Source: Hyphomonas pacifica
GTDB lineage: Bacteria; Pseudomonadota; Alphaproteobacteria; Caulobacterales; Hyphomonadaceae
Length of the DNA stretch: 64,000 nt
Reading direction: 5' to 3'
Assembly: GCF_000682675.1 (NCBI RefSeq)
Contig: NZ_AWFA01000089.1
Location: forward strand, 38,779 to 102,778
Shown here: piece by piece, positions 45,256 through 53,260 of the stretch
Numbering within the stretch: the stretch's first letter is position 1
How the letters are laid out: each line of letters opens with the position of its first letter
Program-made: the position numbers and the translations under genes
The notes under the pieces: model-generated
Database searches by the model: none
Told to the model about the DNA's origin: nothing
What the model saw: only the letters and a program-made list of their open reading frames with translations

Positions 45256-46688
45256 TGCAAACCCGCAAATTTGACCTGGCTGTCATTGGCGCCGGCTCTG
45301 CCGGCCTGTCCGCGGCGGCTGGTGCTGCCCAGTTCGGCCTGTCTGTGGTGCTCTATGAAAAGGGCAAGATGGGGGGCGACTGCCTGAATTATGGCTGCGT
45401 GCCCTCCAAGGCCCTGTTGAGCGCCGCAAAGGCAGCCGCCTCTGTTCGCGAGGCAGAAAAATACGGTATCTCCGCGGGTACTCCCAGAACGGACTGGCAG
45501 AAGGTCAAAGCGCATATCCAGTCAGCCATCGAGACCATTGCCCCGGTCGACAGCCAGGAACGGTTTGAAGGTCTCGGCGTCACCGTCATCCGCGAGACAG
45601 CACGCTTTGAGGATAACAAGACGATCGCCTCAGACAGCACCCGCACCATTGCGCGGCGCATTGTAATCGCCACCGGGTCGCGTGCTTTTGTGCCCCCCAT
45701 CGAAGGCCTCAGCGAAGTCCCCTATCTGACCAATGAGACCATATTCGATCTGCCTGAGCTGCCAGAGCATCTCATCATTCTTGGCGCCGGCCCCATCGGC
45801 ATGGAAATGGCTCAGGCCTTTACGCGCCTCGGCAGCAAGGTCACAGTCGTAGAGAAAGATCTCGCCCTCAGCCGGTCTGACCCTGACCATGCCGCTATCG
45901 CCATCGACACGCTGAAGGAAGAAGGCGTCACGCTGCTGGAAGGGCACAAGGCTGTGCACGTCACGAGCAAGGGAAAAGATATTCACGTCCGCACAGAACG
46001 CCAGGACGGCTCGCCCACATCCGTGATTGAAGGCACGCATTTGCTGGTTGCGCTGGGCCGCCGCGCAGTTCTGGACGGGCTGGACTTGAAGAAAGGCAAT
46101 GTCGATCATGACGAAACTGGCATTATCGTAGGCGACAATCTGCGCTCAAAATCCAATGGTCATGTCTGGGCTTTGGGCGACGTTGCAGGCCGCGAACAAT
46201 TCACCCATGTCGCTGGCTGGCATGCCTCAGTCTTCAGCCGCCGCGCTTTCTTCAAACAGTTCACCGAGGCCACCAGTCTGCCCATTCCGGCCGTGACCTA
46301 TACCTCCCCCGAAGTTGCGCAGCTTGGCATGACAGAAGCCGAAGCGACCGAATGCTATGGGGCAGAGGCGGTTTCCGCGCCGAGCTTCCCGTTCAGCGAG
46401 AATGATCGCGCCATTGCCGAAGGCAAGACGCTGGGCGAAGCCAAGCTGATCGTTCGCAAGGGCAAGCTGCTCGGCGCGTCGATCGTTGGTGAGGGGGCTG
46501 GCGATATCCTTCAGCTGGTCTCGGTTGCCATGTCAAACGGCCTGGACGTGAAGGATCTGACCAATTTTATCTCGCCTTACCCCACACGCGCAGAAGTGGT
46601 GAAACGCGCCGCCAATGCGCACTTCACAGACATTATCTTCGGGAAGGGCGCAAAACGTCTCGTCGGCTTGCTCCAGCGTATCCCCTAG
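45255..46688 (+). CDS. MerA/dihydrolipoamide dehydrogenase-like FAD-dependent disulfide reductase
   Basis: The 477-residue protein is a class I pyridine-nucleotide disulfide oxidoreductase. FAD-binding LAVIGAGSAGLSAAAGAAQFG, the redox-active GGDCLNYGCVPSKALL, NAD(P)-binding HLIILGAGPIGMEMAQAFTRLG and the second FAD motif HVWALGDVAG are all present. The dimer-interface end reads ISPYPTRAEVVKRAANAHF. The usual catalytic His-Pro (HPT) is YPT, as in mercuric reductases, but the C-terminal Cys pair needed for mercury handling is absent and there is no N-terminal MerA metal domain. It is thus unlikely to be a mercuric reductase or lipoamide dehydrogenase. Its start overlaps the TVP38 stop. Confidence 0.92.
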   Translation: MQTRKFDLAVIGAGSAGLSAAAGAAQFGLSVVLYEKGKMGGDCLNYGCVPSKALLSAAKAAASVREAEKYGISAGTPRTDWQKVKAHIQSAIETIAPVDSQERFEGLGVTVIRETARFEDNKTIASDSTRTIARRIVIATGSRAFVPPIEGLSEVPYLTNETIFDLPELPEHLIILGAGPIGMEMAQAFTRLGSKVTVVEKDLALSRSDPDHAAIAIDTLKEEGVTLLEGHKAVHVTSKGKDIHVRTERQDGSPTSVIEGTHLLVALGRRAVLDGLDLKKGNVDHDETGIIVGDNLRSKSNGHVWALGDVAGREQFTHVAGWHASVFSRRAFFKQFTEATSLPIPAVTYTSPEVAQLGMTEAEATECYGAEAVSAPSFPFSENDRAIAEGKTLGEAKLIVRKGKLLGASIVGEGAGDILQLVSVAMSNGLDVKDLTNFISPYPTRAEVVKRAANAHFTDIIFGKGAKRLVGLLQRIP

Positions 46689-46702
46689 GCTAGTTCAGGC
46701 GC

Positions 46703-48130
46703 GTGACCGAAACGCCTGACGCGCCCGTACCTCAGACTGCTGTAACCCGCGCTCCGGCGCGATGGTTCAACAGCCTGTCGTTTCGCCTGTTTGCGCTCAC
46801 TGTCATCGCGATCCTGATCGTTGAGGCCTTCATTTTCGTGCCCAGCGCCTCCGGGTTTCGCATGGCCTGGTTAAATGAACGCGTGCAAGCAGCCCGTATT
46901 GCCGCTCTGGCCCTGGACGCCGCGCCCGAACGGTCTGTGTCCGAAGAACTGTCCCAGCAATTGCTGGAAAATGCTGCCGTGCTGGCCGTGGCCGAAACAG
47001 AAGACGAAATGCGGTTTCAGCTGCTCTCATCGCATATGCCGATGGACGGCAAGATGCATGCAGAAGATCTGCGCGACACCACACCGCTCAGCCGTGTTCT
47101 GGATGTGATGGGCGCCTTCTTCGCACCGGATGACCGCATCCTCGTCGTCACCGCTGTCGGGTCAGAGCCTGACCGGGTGATCGAAGTGGTCGTCCCGCAG
47201 GCTCCCATGAAAACCGCCCTCTATGCCTATGCACGCCGGATTGCGGGCCTGGCCCTGTTCATTGCTCTGGTCGCAGCCTCCATCATTTACATTCTGCTAC
47301 ACCTCCTCGTGGTGCGCCCCATGCTGCGCGTTACCCTCAGCGTGGAACAATTCCGTCAGGACCCTGGCGGCTGGACCAAACGGCTGCCACCCACCCACCG
47401 GAAAGATGAGATCGGCCGTGCCCAGAATGCCCTGTCCGAGATGGAGGGCGCGGTCGCCGACAGCTTCCGCCAGCGTGCCCATCTTGCCGAGCTCGGCATG
47501 GCCGTCGCCAAGATCAATCATGACCTGCGCAATTCCCTTGCCTCGGCGCAACTTGTTTCGGACACACTCGCGCGATCCGAAGACATCCGTGTACAGAAGG
47601 CTGCGCCTCGCCTGGAGCGGGCTCTGACCCGCGCGATCACGCTAGCAACGGAAACGCTAGACTATGGCAAGGCCACGCCACAACCAGCCGAACCGGATAC
47701 GGTATACCTGAAGCAGGCGCTCGATGAGGCTGCCGACGAGGCGCTCGCCGCATGGCCGTCGGTTGAATTCATCAACAATGTGCACATGCTGGATCAGGTG
47801 ACGGCAGACCCGGACCATTTGCACAGGATAGCCGCGAATATCATCCGCAATGCAGCTGAAGCGATGACGGCAGCGGGCTCTGCCCCTTCCCGTATATTCG
47901 TCAGCTCAGAGAATAATCAGGTTGAGTTTGCAGATACGGGTCCGGGCCTGCCGCAAAAAGCCGCTGACAATCTTTTCACGCCTTTTGCGGGTACAGCGCG
48001 CCAGACAGGCACAGGACTCGGCCTCGTCATCGCGCGGGAACTGGCCGAAGCCATGGGCGGCAATCTGGAACTGGCCTTTACAGGGCCTGAAGGATCTGTT
48101 TTTCGATTGACCCTTCCGCCAAAGACCTGA
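46703..48130 (+). CDS. Membrane sensor histidine kinase (orphan)
   Basis: The 475-residue kinase has two membrane helices (about residues 27-48 and 178-205) around a periplasmic sensor of about 130 residues. A HAMP-like linker follows, then the H box MAVAKINHDLRNSLASAQLV with His273, the N box LHRIAANIIRNAAEAM, and the G boxes FADTGPGLP and QTGTGLGLVIARELAEAMGG. Translation starts at GTG, with CAGG upstream, 14 bases after the reductase stop, so it belongs to the same transcript as the DUF547-TVP38-reductase genes. No response regulator is encoded nearby. Confidence 0.92.
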   Translation: MTETPDAPVPQTAVTRAPARWFNSLSFRLFALTVIAILIVEAFIFVPSASGFRMAWLNERVQAARIAALALDAAPERSVSEELSQQLLENAAVLAVAETEDEMRFQLLSSHMPMDGKMHAEDLRDTTPLSRVLDVMGAFFAPDDRILVVTAVGSEPDRVIEVVVPQAPMKTALYAYARRIAGLALFIALVAASIIYILLHLLVVRPMLRVTLSVEQFRQDPGGWTKRLPPTHRKDEIGRAQNALSEMEGAVADSFRQRAHLAELGMAVAKINHDLRNSLASAQLVSDTLARSEDIRVQKAAPRLERALTRAITLATETLDYGKATPQPAEPDTVYLKQALDEAADEALAAWPSVEFINNVHMLDQVTADPDHLHRIAANIIRNAAEAMTAAGSAPSRIFVSSENNQVEFADTGPGLPQKAADNLFTPFAGTARQTGTGLGLVIARELAEAMGGNLELAFTGPEGSVFRLTLPPKT

Positions 48131-48175
48131 CATTTTATCGTCATTATCCCGTGTTGCGGGAACCAAACGCCCCTT

Positions 48176-48694
48176 ATGCGCATTAGTCCATCAGTAAGCT
48201 GGATGGACCCTATGACCCCCGAGACGATTGTTTCTGCTTGTGTTTCTGCTGGTGCGGCCTCAATTGCCGGCCTCGCCGTCATTCTGCAACCTGCCCTGCC
48301 CGAACCGGACATCAAAGCCGTCGATTATTTTCAGGAAGCGGACTATGCGATCTTCGATCATGACTTTGCCCTGAAGGGCCGGTCGTGCGAAGTCGGTATT
48401 CAGAAGAAAGGCATATGCCTCGCAGACTCCCCCATCGAGGATCACATTGTACCTGGCATGATTCTTCCGTCGCAAATGCCTGCAACCTCCGCAGAGTTTG
48501 CCATTATCCTTGAAGCTCCCCTGAAGAAAACGGAACTTCAAACCGTGCGGTTTGGCCACCGGCTTGCCCTATTGAATCCAAACACACGCGAGGTGATTGA
48601 TGTCATGGACCTGGACGCGCAATCCTTTGCCGAAGCGCAGGATCTGAACCGCGAAAAGGCCGATATCATAGACGCAGACGATCAGACCACCTGA
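48176..48694 (+). CDS. Protein of unknown function with N-terminal hydrophobic segment
   Basis: The product is 172 residues from the first ATG; later ATGs at 48203 and 48212 are also possible, and none has a strong ribosome-binding site. A hydrophobic stretch (TIVSACVSAGAASIAGLAVIL) near the N-terminus suggests export or a membrane anchor. The rest has a short Cys-containing core (RSCEVGIQKKGICLAD) and a beta-type region (FAIILEAPLKKTELQTVRFGHRLALLN), ending in an acidic tail. I recognise no family. It follows the histidine kinase by 45 bases on the same strand. Confidence 0.65.
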   Translation: MRISPSVSWMDPMTPETIVSACVSAGAASIAGLAVILQPALPEPDIKAVDYFQEADYAIFDHDFALKGRSCEVGIQKKGICLADSPIEDHIVPGMILPSQMPATSAEFAIILEAPLKKTELQTVRFGHRLALLNPNTREVIDVMDLDAQSFAEAQDLNREKADIIDADDQTT

Positions 48695-48721
48695 TCGGTC
48701 GCCCATCACCTTCCCATTAAA

Positions 48722-48745
48722 AAAGCCAGCCCGCGGGCTGGCTTT
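48722..48745 (-). terminator. Rho-independent terminator of the small lipoprotein gene
   Basis: The arms AAAGCCAGCCC and GGGCTGGCTTT are perfect 11-bp complements around GC. On the minus strand the stem runs into TTTTTT (plus-strand A run at 48719-48724), placing a textbook intrinsic terminator 22 bases after the stop of the 46-residue lipoprotein gene. It may also stop rightward transcripts from the kinase block, though the T run in that direction is short. Confidence 0.85.
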
Positions 48746-48767
48746 AATTCTTCTCGGATGGAACCGA

Positions 48768-48908
48768 TCAGTTCAGTTCATCTTCAACATCGTCGGCAGC
48801 ATCATCAATTTCTTCACCCATTTCTTCTGCAGGGCCGTCATTGGTGTCACAGGCAGCAAGACCAAAAGCGCCCAGACCAAGTAGAATTGCAATAATTGGT
48901 TTTTTCAT
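48768..48908 (-). CDS. Small acidic lipoprotein (46 residues)
   Basis: This short gene has an AGGAG ribosome-binding site, a clear lipoprotein signal (MKKPIIAILLGLGAFGLAAC) and a mature part of only 26-27 residues, very acidic (PAEEMGEEIDDAADDVEDELN). A perfect intrinsic terminator follows its stop, so it forms a complete one-gene transcription unit. The build recalls entericidin-like and other tiny acidic lipoproteins abundant in Proteobacteria; the function is unknown. Confidence 0.82.
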   Translation of the reverse strand: MKKPIIAILLGLGAFGLAACDTNDGPAEEMGEEIDDAADDVEDELN

Positions 48909-48990
48909 ATCCAAAGCTCCTCTTTATCTGCCTCCACAATGAAGGCGTCCACATGCCAACGCACCAATGCCAAGACGGTTCCGAAACCTC

Positions 48991-49656
48991 ATGCCTGTCC
49001 ATACGCCCTATATCCCGCCTTCCGATCCGCTTACTTTTCTTCATGTGGATGAATGGCTGATTGTAGCTGACAAGCCAGCCGGCCTTTTGTCCGTGCCCGG
49101 ACGCGGCCCTGAAAAAGCCGATTGTGCCCGCAGCCGGGCTGAAGAAGCTTTTCCGGGTGCCCTGACAGTCCATCGCCTCGACATGGCAACTAGCGGCCTG
49201 TTGCTGTTTGCCCGCACGCCGGACATTCAGCGTGCCCTCTCAATGGCGTTCGAACAGGGTCAGATTGAGAAGGCCTATCTGGCAGATGTCTGGATGGGGC
49301 CGGAGGAGGCATCCGGCCTTATTGATCTGCCCCTCATCGCAGACTGGCCAAACAGGCCCCGCCAGAAGGTCGATCACGACATTGGCAAACCCAGCCAGAC
49401 ACGGTTTGAAGTCATCGACCGCCATGCCGCCGCCTCCCGTGTGAAGCTTACCCCGCTGACCGGCCGCTCTCACCAGCTGCGTGTGCACATGGCAGAGCTT
49501 GGCCACCCAATCCTGGGAGACCAGCTTTACGCGCATGATGTGGCACGCAATATGGTGCGGCGCCTGCATCTTCATGCCAGCGAGTTGGGCTTTCGTCATC
49601 CGGGGACAGGCGACACGATTCATTTCACCGCGCCCTGCCCCTTTGAAGTCCCTTGA
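48991..49656 (+). CDS. rluA: RluA-family 23S rRNA/tRNA pseudouridine synthase
   Basis: The enzyme converts uridine to pseudouridine in RNA. The N-terminal pattern YIPPSDPLTFLHVDEWLIVADKPAGLLSVPGRG is closest to RluA, which acts on 23S U746 and tRNA U32. The catalytic aspartate lies in VHRLDMATSGLLLFAR, with the later motifs RVKLTPLTGRSHQLRVHMAELGHPILGDQLY. The ATG at 48991 gives 221 residues; another ATG 24 bases upstream is possible. It is short for the RluC/D type because it lacks the S4 domain, as RluA does. It is divergent from the small lipoprotein gene. Confidence 0.9.
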   Translation: MPVHTPYIPPSDPLTFLHVDEWLIVADKPAGLLSVPGRGPEKADCARSRAEEAFPGALTVHRLDMATSGLLLFARTPDIQRALSMAFEQGQIEKAYLADVWMGPEEASGLIDLPLIADWPNRPRQKVDHDIGKPSQTRFEVIDRHAAASRVKLTPLTGRSHQLRVHMAELGHPILGDQLYAHDVARNMVRRLHLHASELGFRHPGTGDTIHFTAPCPFEVP

Positions 49657-49673
49657 CCGTGCGCGAGCTCCGT

Positions 49674-49692
49674 ATTATCGTTTTTCGATAAT
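49674..49692. repeat. 7-bp perfect inverted repeat between rluA and an unknown gene
   Basis: The arms ATTATCG and CGATAAT surround a TTTTT centre, 17 bases after the rluA stop and 15 bases before the next ATG. It overlaps where an operator or the -10 region of the next gene would lie. It is AT-rich for a terminator stem, and the T run lies in the loop, so an intrinsic terminator is unlikely. Confidence 0.4.
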
Positions 49693-49707
49693 TCCAGGGA
49701 GTTGCCC

Positions 49708-50139
49708 ATGCTACGCGCCGAGATCGTTCGCCTGTCCATGCACCATGTTGATATCAAGATCATCATGGAGGATCGCATGCATGTTCTCCAATGGCGGCGG
49801 AATCTGCTGTGGGACGAAGTTTTGTTGAATGGAAAGCGTCAAGCCTCCAGCCATGGTCTGTGGGGCCGGGAAAAGGTCTATGGTCTTGTGTTCGGGCGCG
49901 ACGAGGAAGGTCGCGGTGGTGAACAGGTCATGCTGCTGCTGGACACCGGGGCCCACAATGACTGGGCGCTCGGCAACACGCATGTGCGCGGCGTGCGTCT
50001 TGAAGCGCGCGATGGCCCGCTTGTTTCCTATGGATCGCTTGATCCCAAGGCCCTTGAAAAGCCGGCCACATTTGCCGACTGGATGAAAAAGACGATGGGC
50101 ATGGAATGGGGCGGCCAGTCAGATAGCCGCCCCAATTAA
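49708..50139 (+). CDS. Protein of unknown function (143 residues)
   Basis: The start follows AGGGAG. The cytoplasmic-looking product is beta-rich: HVLQWRRNLLWDEVLLNGKRQ, REKVYGLVFGRDEEGRGGEQVMLLLDTG and TFADWMKKTMGMEW. It has no signal peptide or membrane helix, and I recognise no named family. It follows rluA by 51 bases on the same strand and ends 20 bases from the convergent OmpA-like gene. Confidence 0.7.
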   Translation: MLRAEIVRLSMHHVDIKIIMEDRMHVLQWRRNLLWDEVLLNGKRQASSHGLWGREKVYGLVFGRDEEGRGGEQVMLLLDTGAHNDWALGNTHVRGVRLEARDGPLVSYGSLDPKALEKPATFADWMKKTMGMEWGGQSDSRPN

Positions 50140-50159
50140 ATGTCTAAATCTGGTTTGTA

Positions 50160-50630
50160 TTAAGATGCGCGCTGATCGTAATTTACCGGCACCAGACGCA
50201 CGGTCGCCTTGCGGTTCAGCGGTTCGGCATAGCCATTCACAGCATAGGCGCGGGCCTCACCTTTGGGCTCAATACCAATTTGGCCTGCCGTGATGTTACG
50301 AGCCTTAAGGCCTTCAACAACGGCTTGCGCGCGCTGATCAGAGACTTTGCGGTTCAAATCCACCGGGCCTGCGGCATCGCTATGGCCGGTCACTTCGATA
50401 CGGGCATAGCGGCAATCGCTGAGATCATCGGCGACGGCATCCAGAACAGCATCGGCCTGATCACCAAGGCGGGTCACACCTCGCTCAAAATAGATGGTGA
50501 ATTCTTCGGTCGTGCAGGCCTTCGGGGCATCCTTGTAAATGACAGGGTTCTGCGGCGGGGCTGGCAGTTCTGCATGGGCTGCCATCGTTGCAGTTACAGC
50601 AGAGGCCAGTGTCAGGCTCAGAATTTTCAT
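50160..50630 (-). CDS. OmpA-family protein with signal peptide
   Basis: The 156-residue product has a signal peptide (MKILSLTLASAVTATMAAHA) and a C-terminal OmpA-like domain: EFTIYFERGVTRLGDQADAVLDAVADDL, then RIEVTGHSDAAGPVDLNRKVSDQRAQAVVEGL, including the diaminopimelate-contacting Asp/Arg pattern. It is a soluble periplasmic form with no lipobox or barrel. It probably binds peptidoglycan, and its partner is unknown. It starts after AAAAGGAG and follows hrpB by 59 bases on the same strand. Confidence 0.9.
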   Translation of the reverse strand: MKILSLTLASAVTATMAAHAELPAPPQNPVIYKDAPKACTTEEFTIYFERGVTRLGDQADAVLDAVADDLSDCRYARIEVTGHSDAAGPVDLNRKVSDQRAQAVVEGLKARNITAGQIGIEPKGEARAYAVNGYAEPLNRKATVRLVPVNYDQRAS

Positions 50631-50689
50631 GGCGAGCTCCTTTTGGGTCAGCTATCCCTTGGAAAACGCCACTTGGCCCCGCCGGTTCC

Positions 50690-53137
50690 CTACAATCTTT
50701 TCTTCGTGCGACCTTCATGGGCCCGGGCAGAGGCTGGATCGGTCGGCCAGTCATGCTTTGGATAGCGTCCGCGCATGTCTTTTGCCATGTCCACATAGCC
50801 CGCCCGCCAGAACCTGCCGAGATCCTGTGTCGTGGCCACTGGCTTCATGCCTGGCGACAGCATTTCCACCGTCACCGGCACCCTTCCTGCGGCCAGGTTC
50901 GGGTGCTCGCTAAGCCCATAAAACGCCTGCGCCCGCGCAGAGACGAGCGGCGCGCGATCATCCAGATAGTCGACCCGCGCCGTCTGACCGGACGGCAGTT
51001 CCAAATTCAGCGGCGCATCCTTGCGCAGCGCTTCCTGTATCGGCCATTCGAGCCCCGCCATCAGCGCCTCTCGCACCGCATGCGGCGGCGGCACGCTGGC
51101 CCCTTGACGCTTCAGCAGGGGCAAAAGCCACTCTTGCGCAGTCTCGGCCAGGCCCTTCAGACTCATGCCTGCTGCCTCGATACAGCCTACCCCTTCCAGC
51201 ATGCCGAGACGCGCCAGAGTCTCCCTTACGACATCTTCTGCACCGATTGCGGCAAATCCCTCTTCGCGAATAGCCTCCAGCATCGCCGCCGCGCAGGTTT
51301 CCGCTTTCGGCTTCGGCAGCGGCGCTTCGGACAAGACAATCGCGCCCAGCGCCTTCACCCGTCGCGCCGAGAATTTGCCGGTCTTCGGGTCAAAGCTCGC
51401 GCGGTCTTCAGACACAACGCCGCCAATCTCCAGCGCCACCGCCTCTTCAATCGGCATGGCCAGAGAGATGCGCGCCTCTTTTGCTGCTCCGCCCAGATCG
51501 GCAATCACCAGCCAGTCATGCTTTGCCAGCGCATCCGTGTCCGGCAACATCGCGGCACGCCCGGAGGCCATGAGATAGCTGCCACCGCTGCCCGGCCGCT
51601 TGCGGGCAATCTGGTCCGGCCAGGCCCGCGCCAGCAATTTCGCCATGTCTCCGCCGGGATCTGCACCCTTGCCCCAGCTTTTTGCCTGCGCCTTCAGGCT
51701 GCGGGCGCGCGGAGAGCCATCCTTGCGAAATCCGGCCAGCCTGTCCCGCAGGTCGGGCGAAGTCCCACCCATGCCCCGCTCCCCGGCGAGCGCCGCAATT
51801 TCCGCGGCCAGCGCGCGCTCTGCGGGCGTCGGCGCACTTACGACCAGCGCCCCGAGACGCGGCGGCAGGGGTAAACGCGCCATTTCTGCCCCTAAAGGCG
51901 TAAGGCCTCCCTCCCGATCCAGCGCGCCGAGCGTAACCAGCAGATCCTGAGCGGCTTTCAGCCGCCCGGCAGGAGGTGCATCCATCCAAGTGAGGCGCGC
52001 AGCATCCCGCTCGCCCCATTCAGCCAGCGCCAGCACAAGGCCCGACAAGTCACTTTTCAGGATTTCCGGCACCGGCGCCGGCATCAGGCCCCGCGTCGCG
52101 GCCTCATCCCATAACCGATAGCAGACCCCCGGCGACAGGCGCCCTGCCCGACCGCGGCGCTGATCGACCGAGGCGCGGGAGGCCTTGACTGTGGAGAGCC
52201 GCGTGCCGAGCCCGCCAACGGCATCCTCCGCGACACGCGACAGACCGGAATCGATGACGATCCGCACGCCCTCAATGGTCAGCGCGCTTTCGGCTATATC
52301 CGTCGCCAGCACCACTTTGCGGGTGCCTTCTGGCGCAGGAGACACAGCCGCGTCCTGCTCTGCCGGGGTCAATGCGCCAAACAAAGGGATAATGCGGATG
52401 TTCTCGGGCAGGCCATCCAGTTGGTCCGCCGTGCGCAGAATCTCACGCGCCCCGGGCAGAAAAGCCAGAATAGACCCGTCTTCCTCTTTTAGCGCCTTAC
52501 GAATGGCCGCCGGCATTCGGTCCTCGATCCGCTCACGGTCCTGAGAGCGGCCCAGATAGCGCGTCTGGACCGGATATTGGCGTCCTTCACTCTCCACAAT
52601 AGGGCATTCCAGCACTCTGGATACGTTTTCCGTATCAAGCGTAGCCGACATGATCAGGAGTCGCAGATCATCCCGCAACGCGCCTTGGGTTTCCATTGCT
52701 AGCGTAAGTCCCAAATCCGAATTCAGGCGACGCTCGTGAAATTCGTCAAAAATGACTGCGCCGACACCGCTCAATTCAGGATCAGACAGGATGCGCCGCG
52801 TAAACAGGCCATCCGTGATCACCTCAACACGCGTCGCACCAGAAACTTTCCTGTCCACTCGCGTGGTCAGGCCCACGGTCTGTCCGAGCTTCTCTCCCAG
52901 GGAGTTCGCCATTTGCTGCGCGGCCATGCGCGCCGCAATGCGCCGCGGCTCCAGCATGATGATGCGGCCCTCGATAACCGGAGGCTCTCCCAACAGGCCC
53001 GCCAGCGCCAATGGCACCCGTGTTGTCTTGCCCGCTCCGGGCGGCGCCGCCAGCACAAGACGCGCATGATCCCGCATGGACGTCCGGATTTCGGCCACAA
53101 CATCATCAATAGGGAGGGAAGGGAAACCGTTTTTCAC
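50690..53137 (-). CDS. hrpB: ATP-dependent helicase HrpB
   Basis: HrpB is a DEAH-box RNA helicase-like protein widespread in Proteobacteria; its physiological role is not well defined. The GTG at 53137 is chosen because the family begins about there (LPIDDVVAEIRTSM) and CAGG precedes it; the frame is open to a TTG at 53236. Motifs are RLVLAAPPGAGKTTRVPLAL, VIFDEFHERRLNSDLGL (DEFH), LLIMSATLDTENVS, VVLATDIAESALTIEGVRIV and QRRGRAGRLSPGVCYRLW. The HA2-like region follows, then the HrpB-specific C-terminal domain (ALEWPIQEALRKDAPLNLELPSGQT-type sequence). 815 residues is a normal length. Confidence 0.93.
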   Translation of the reverse strand: MKNGFPSLPIDDVVAEIRTSMRDHARLVLAAPPGAGKTTRVPLALAGLLGEPPVIEGRIIMLEPRRIAARMAAQQMANSLGEKLGQTVGLTTRVDRKVSGATRVEVITDGLFTRRILSDPELSGVGAVIFDEFHERRLNSDLGLTLAMETQGALRDDLRLLIMSATLDTENVSRVLECPIVESEGRQYPVQTRYLGRSQDRERIEDRMPAAIRKALKEEDGSILAFLPGAREILRTADQLDGLPENIRIIPLFGALTPAEQDAAVSPAPEGTRKVVLATDIAESALTIEGVRIVIDSGLSRVAEDAVGGLGTRLSTVKASRASVDQRRGRAGRLSPGVCYRLWDEAATRGLMPAPVPEILKSDLSGLVLALAEWGERDAARLTWMDAPPAGRLKAAQDLLVTLGALDREGGLTPLGAEMARLPLPPRLGALVVSAPTPAERALAAEIAALAGERGMGGTSPDLRDRLAGFRKDGSPRARSLKAQAKSWGKGADPGGDMAKLLARAWPDQIARKRPGSGGSYLMASGRAAMLPDTDALAKHDWLVIADLGGAAKEARISLAMPIEEAVALEIGGVVSEDRASFDPKTGKFSARRVKALGAIVLSEAPLPKPKAETCAAAMLEAIREEGFAAIGAEDVVRETLARLGMLEGVGCIEAAGMSLKGLAETAQEWLLPLLKRQGASVPPPHAVREALMAGLEWPIQEALRKDAPLNLELPSGQTARVDYLDDRAPLVSARAQAFYGLSEHPNLAAGRVPVTVEMLSPGMKPVATTQDLGRFWRAGYVDMAKDMRGRYPKHDWPTDPASARAHEGRTKKRL

Positions 53138-53260
53138 GCAAAGCCTGATAGGCGTTTCGACCCGTAGCTGGCAAGCTGCAGTAAGTTCAGACTCGCAATT
53201 GCCATTACGCACAGTCCACCCTACCGTCGCGCGCAACGAATGGGGCAGGAGTCTACTTCA

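Noticed and set aside
45255..46688. Mercuric reductase (merA) call
   Set aside because: The C-terminal Cys pair and N-terminal metal domain are absent, and no merR/T/P genes are nearby.
48131..48175. Third copy of the REP-like palindrome (GTCATTATCCCG-TGTTG-CGGG)
   Set aside because: The arms are short and the flanks do not match the two copies at 62.8-63.0 kb; similarity may be chance.
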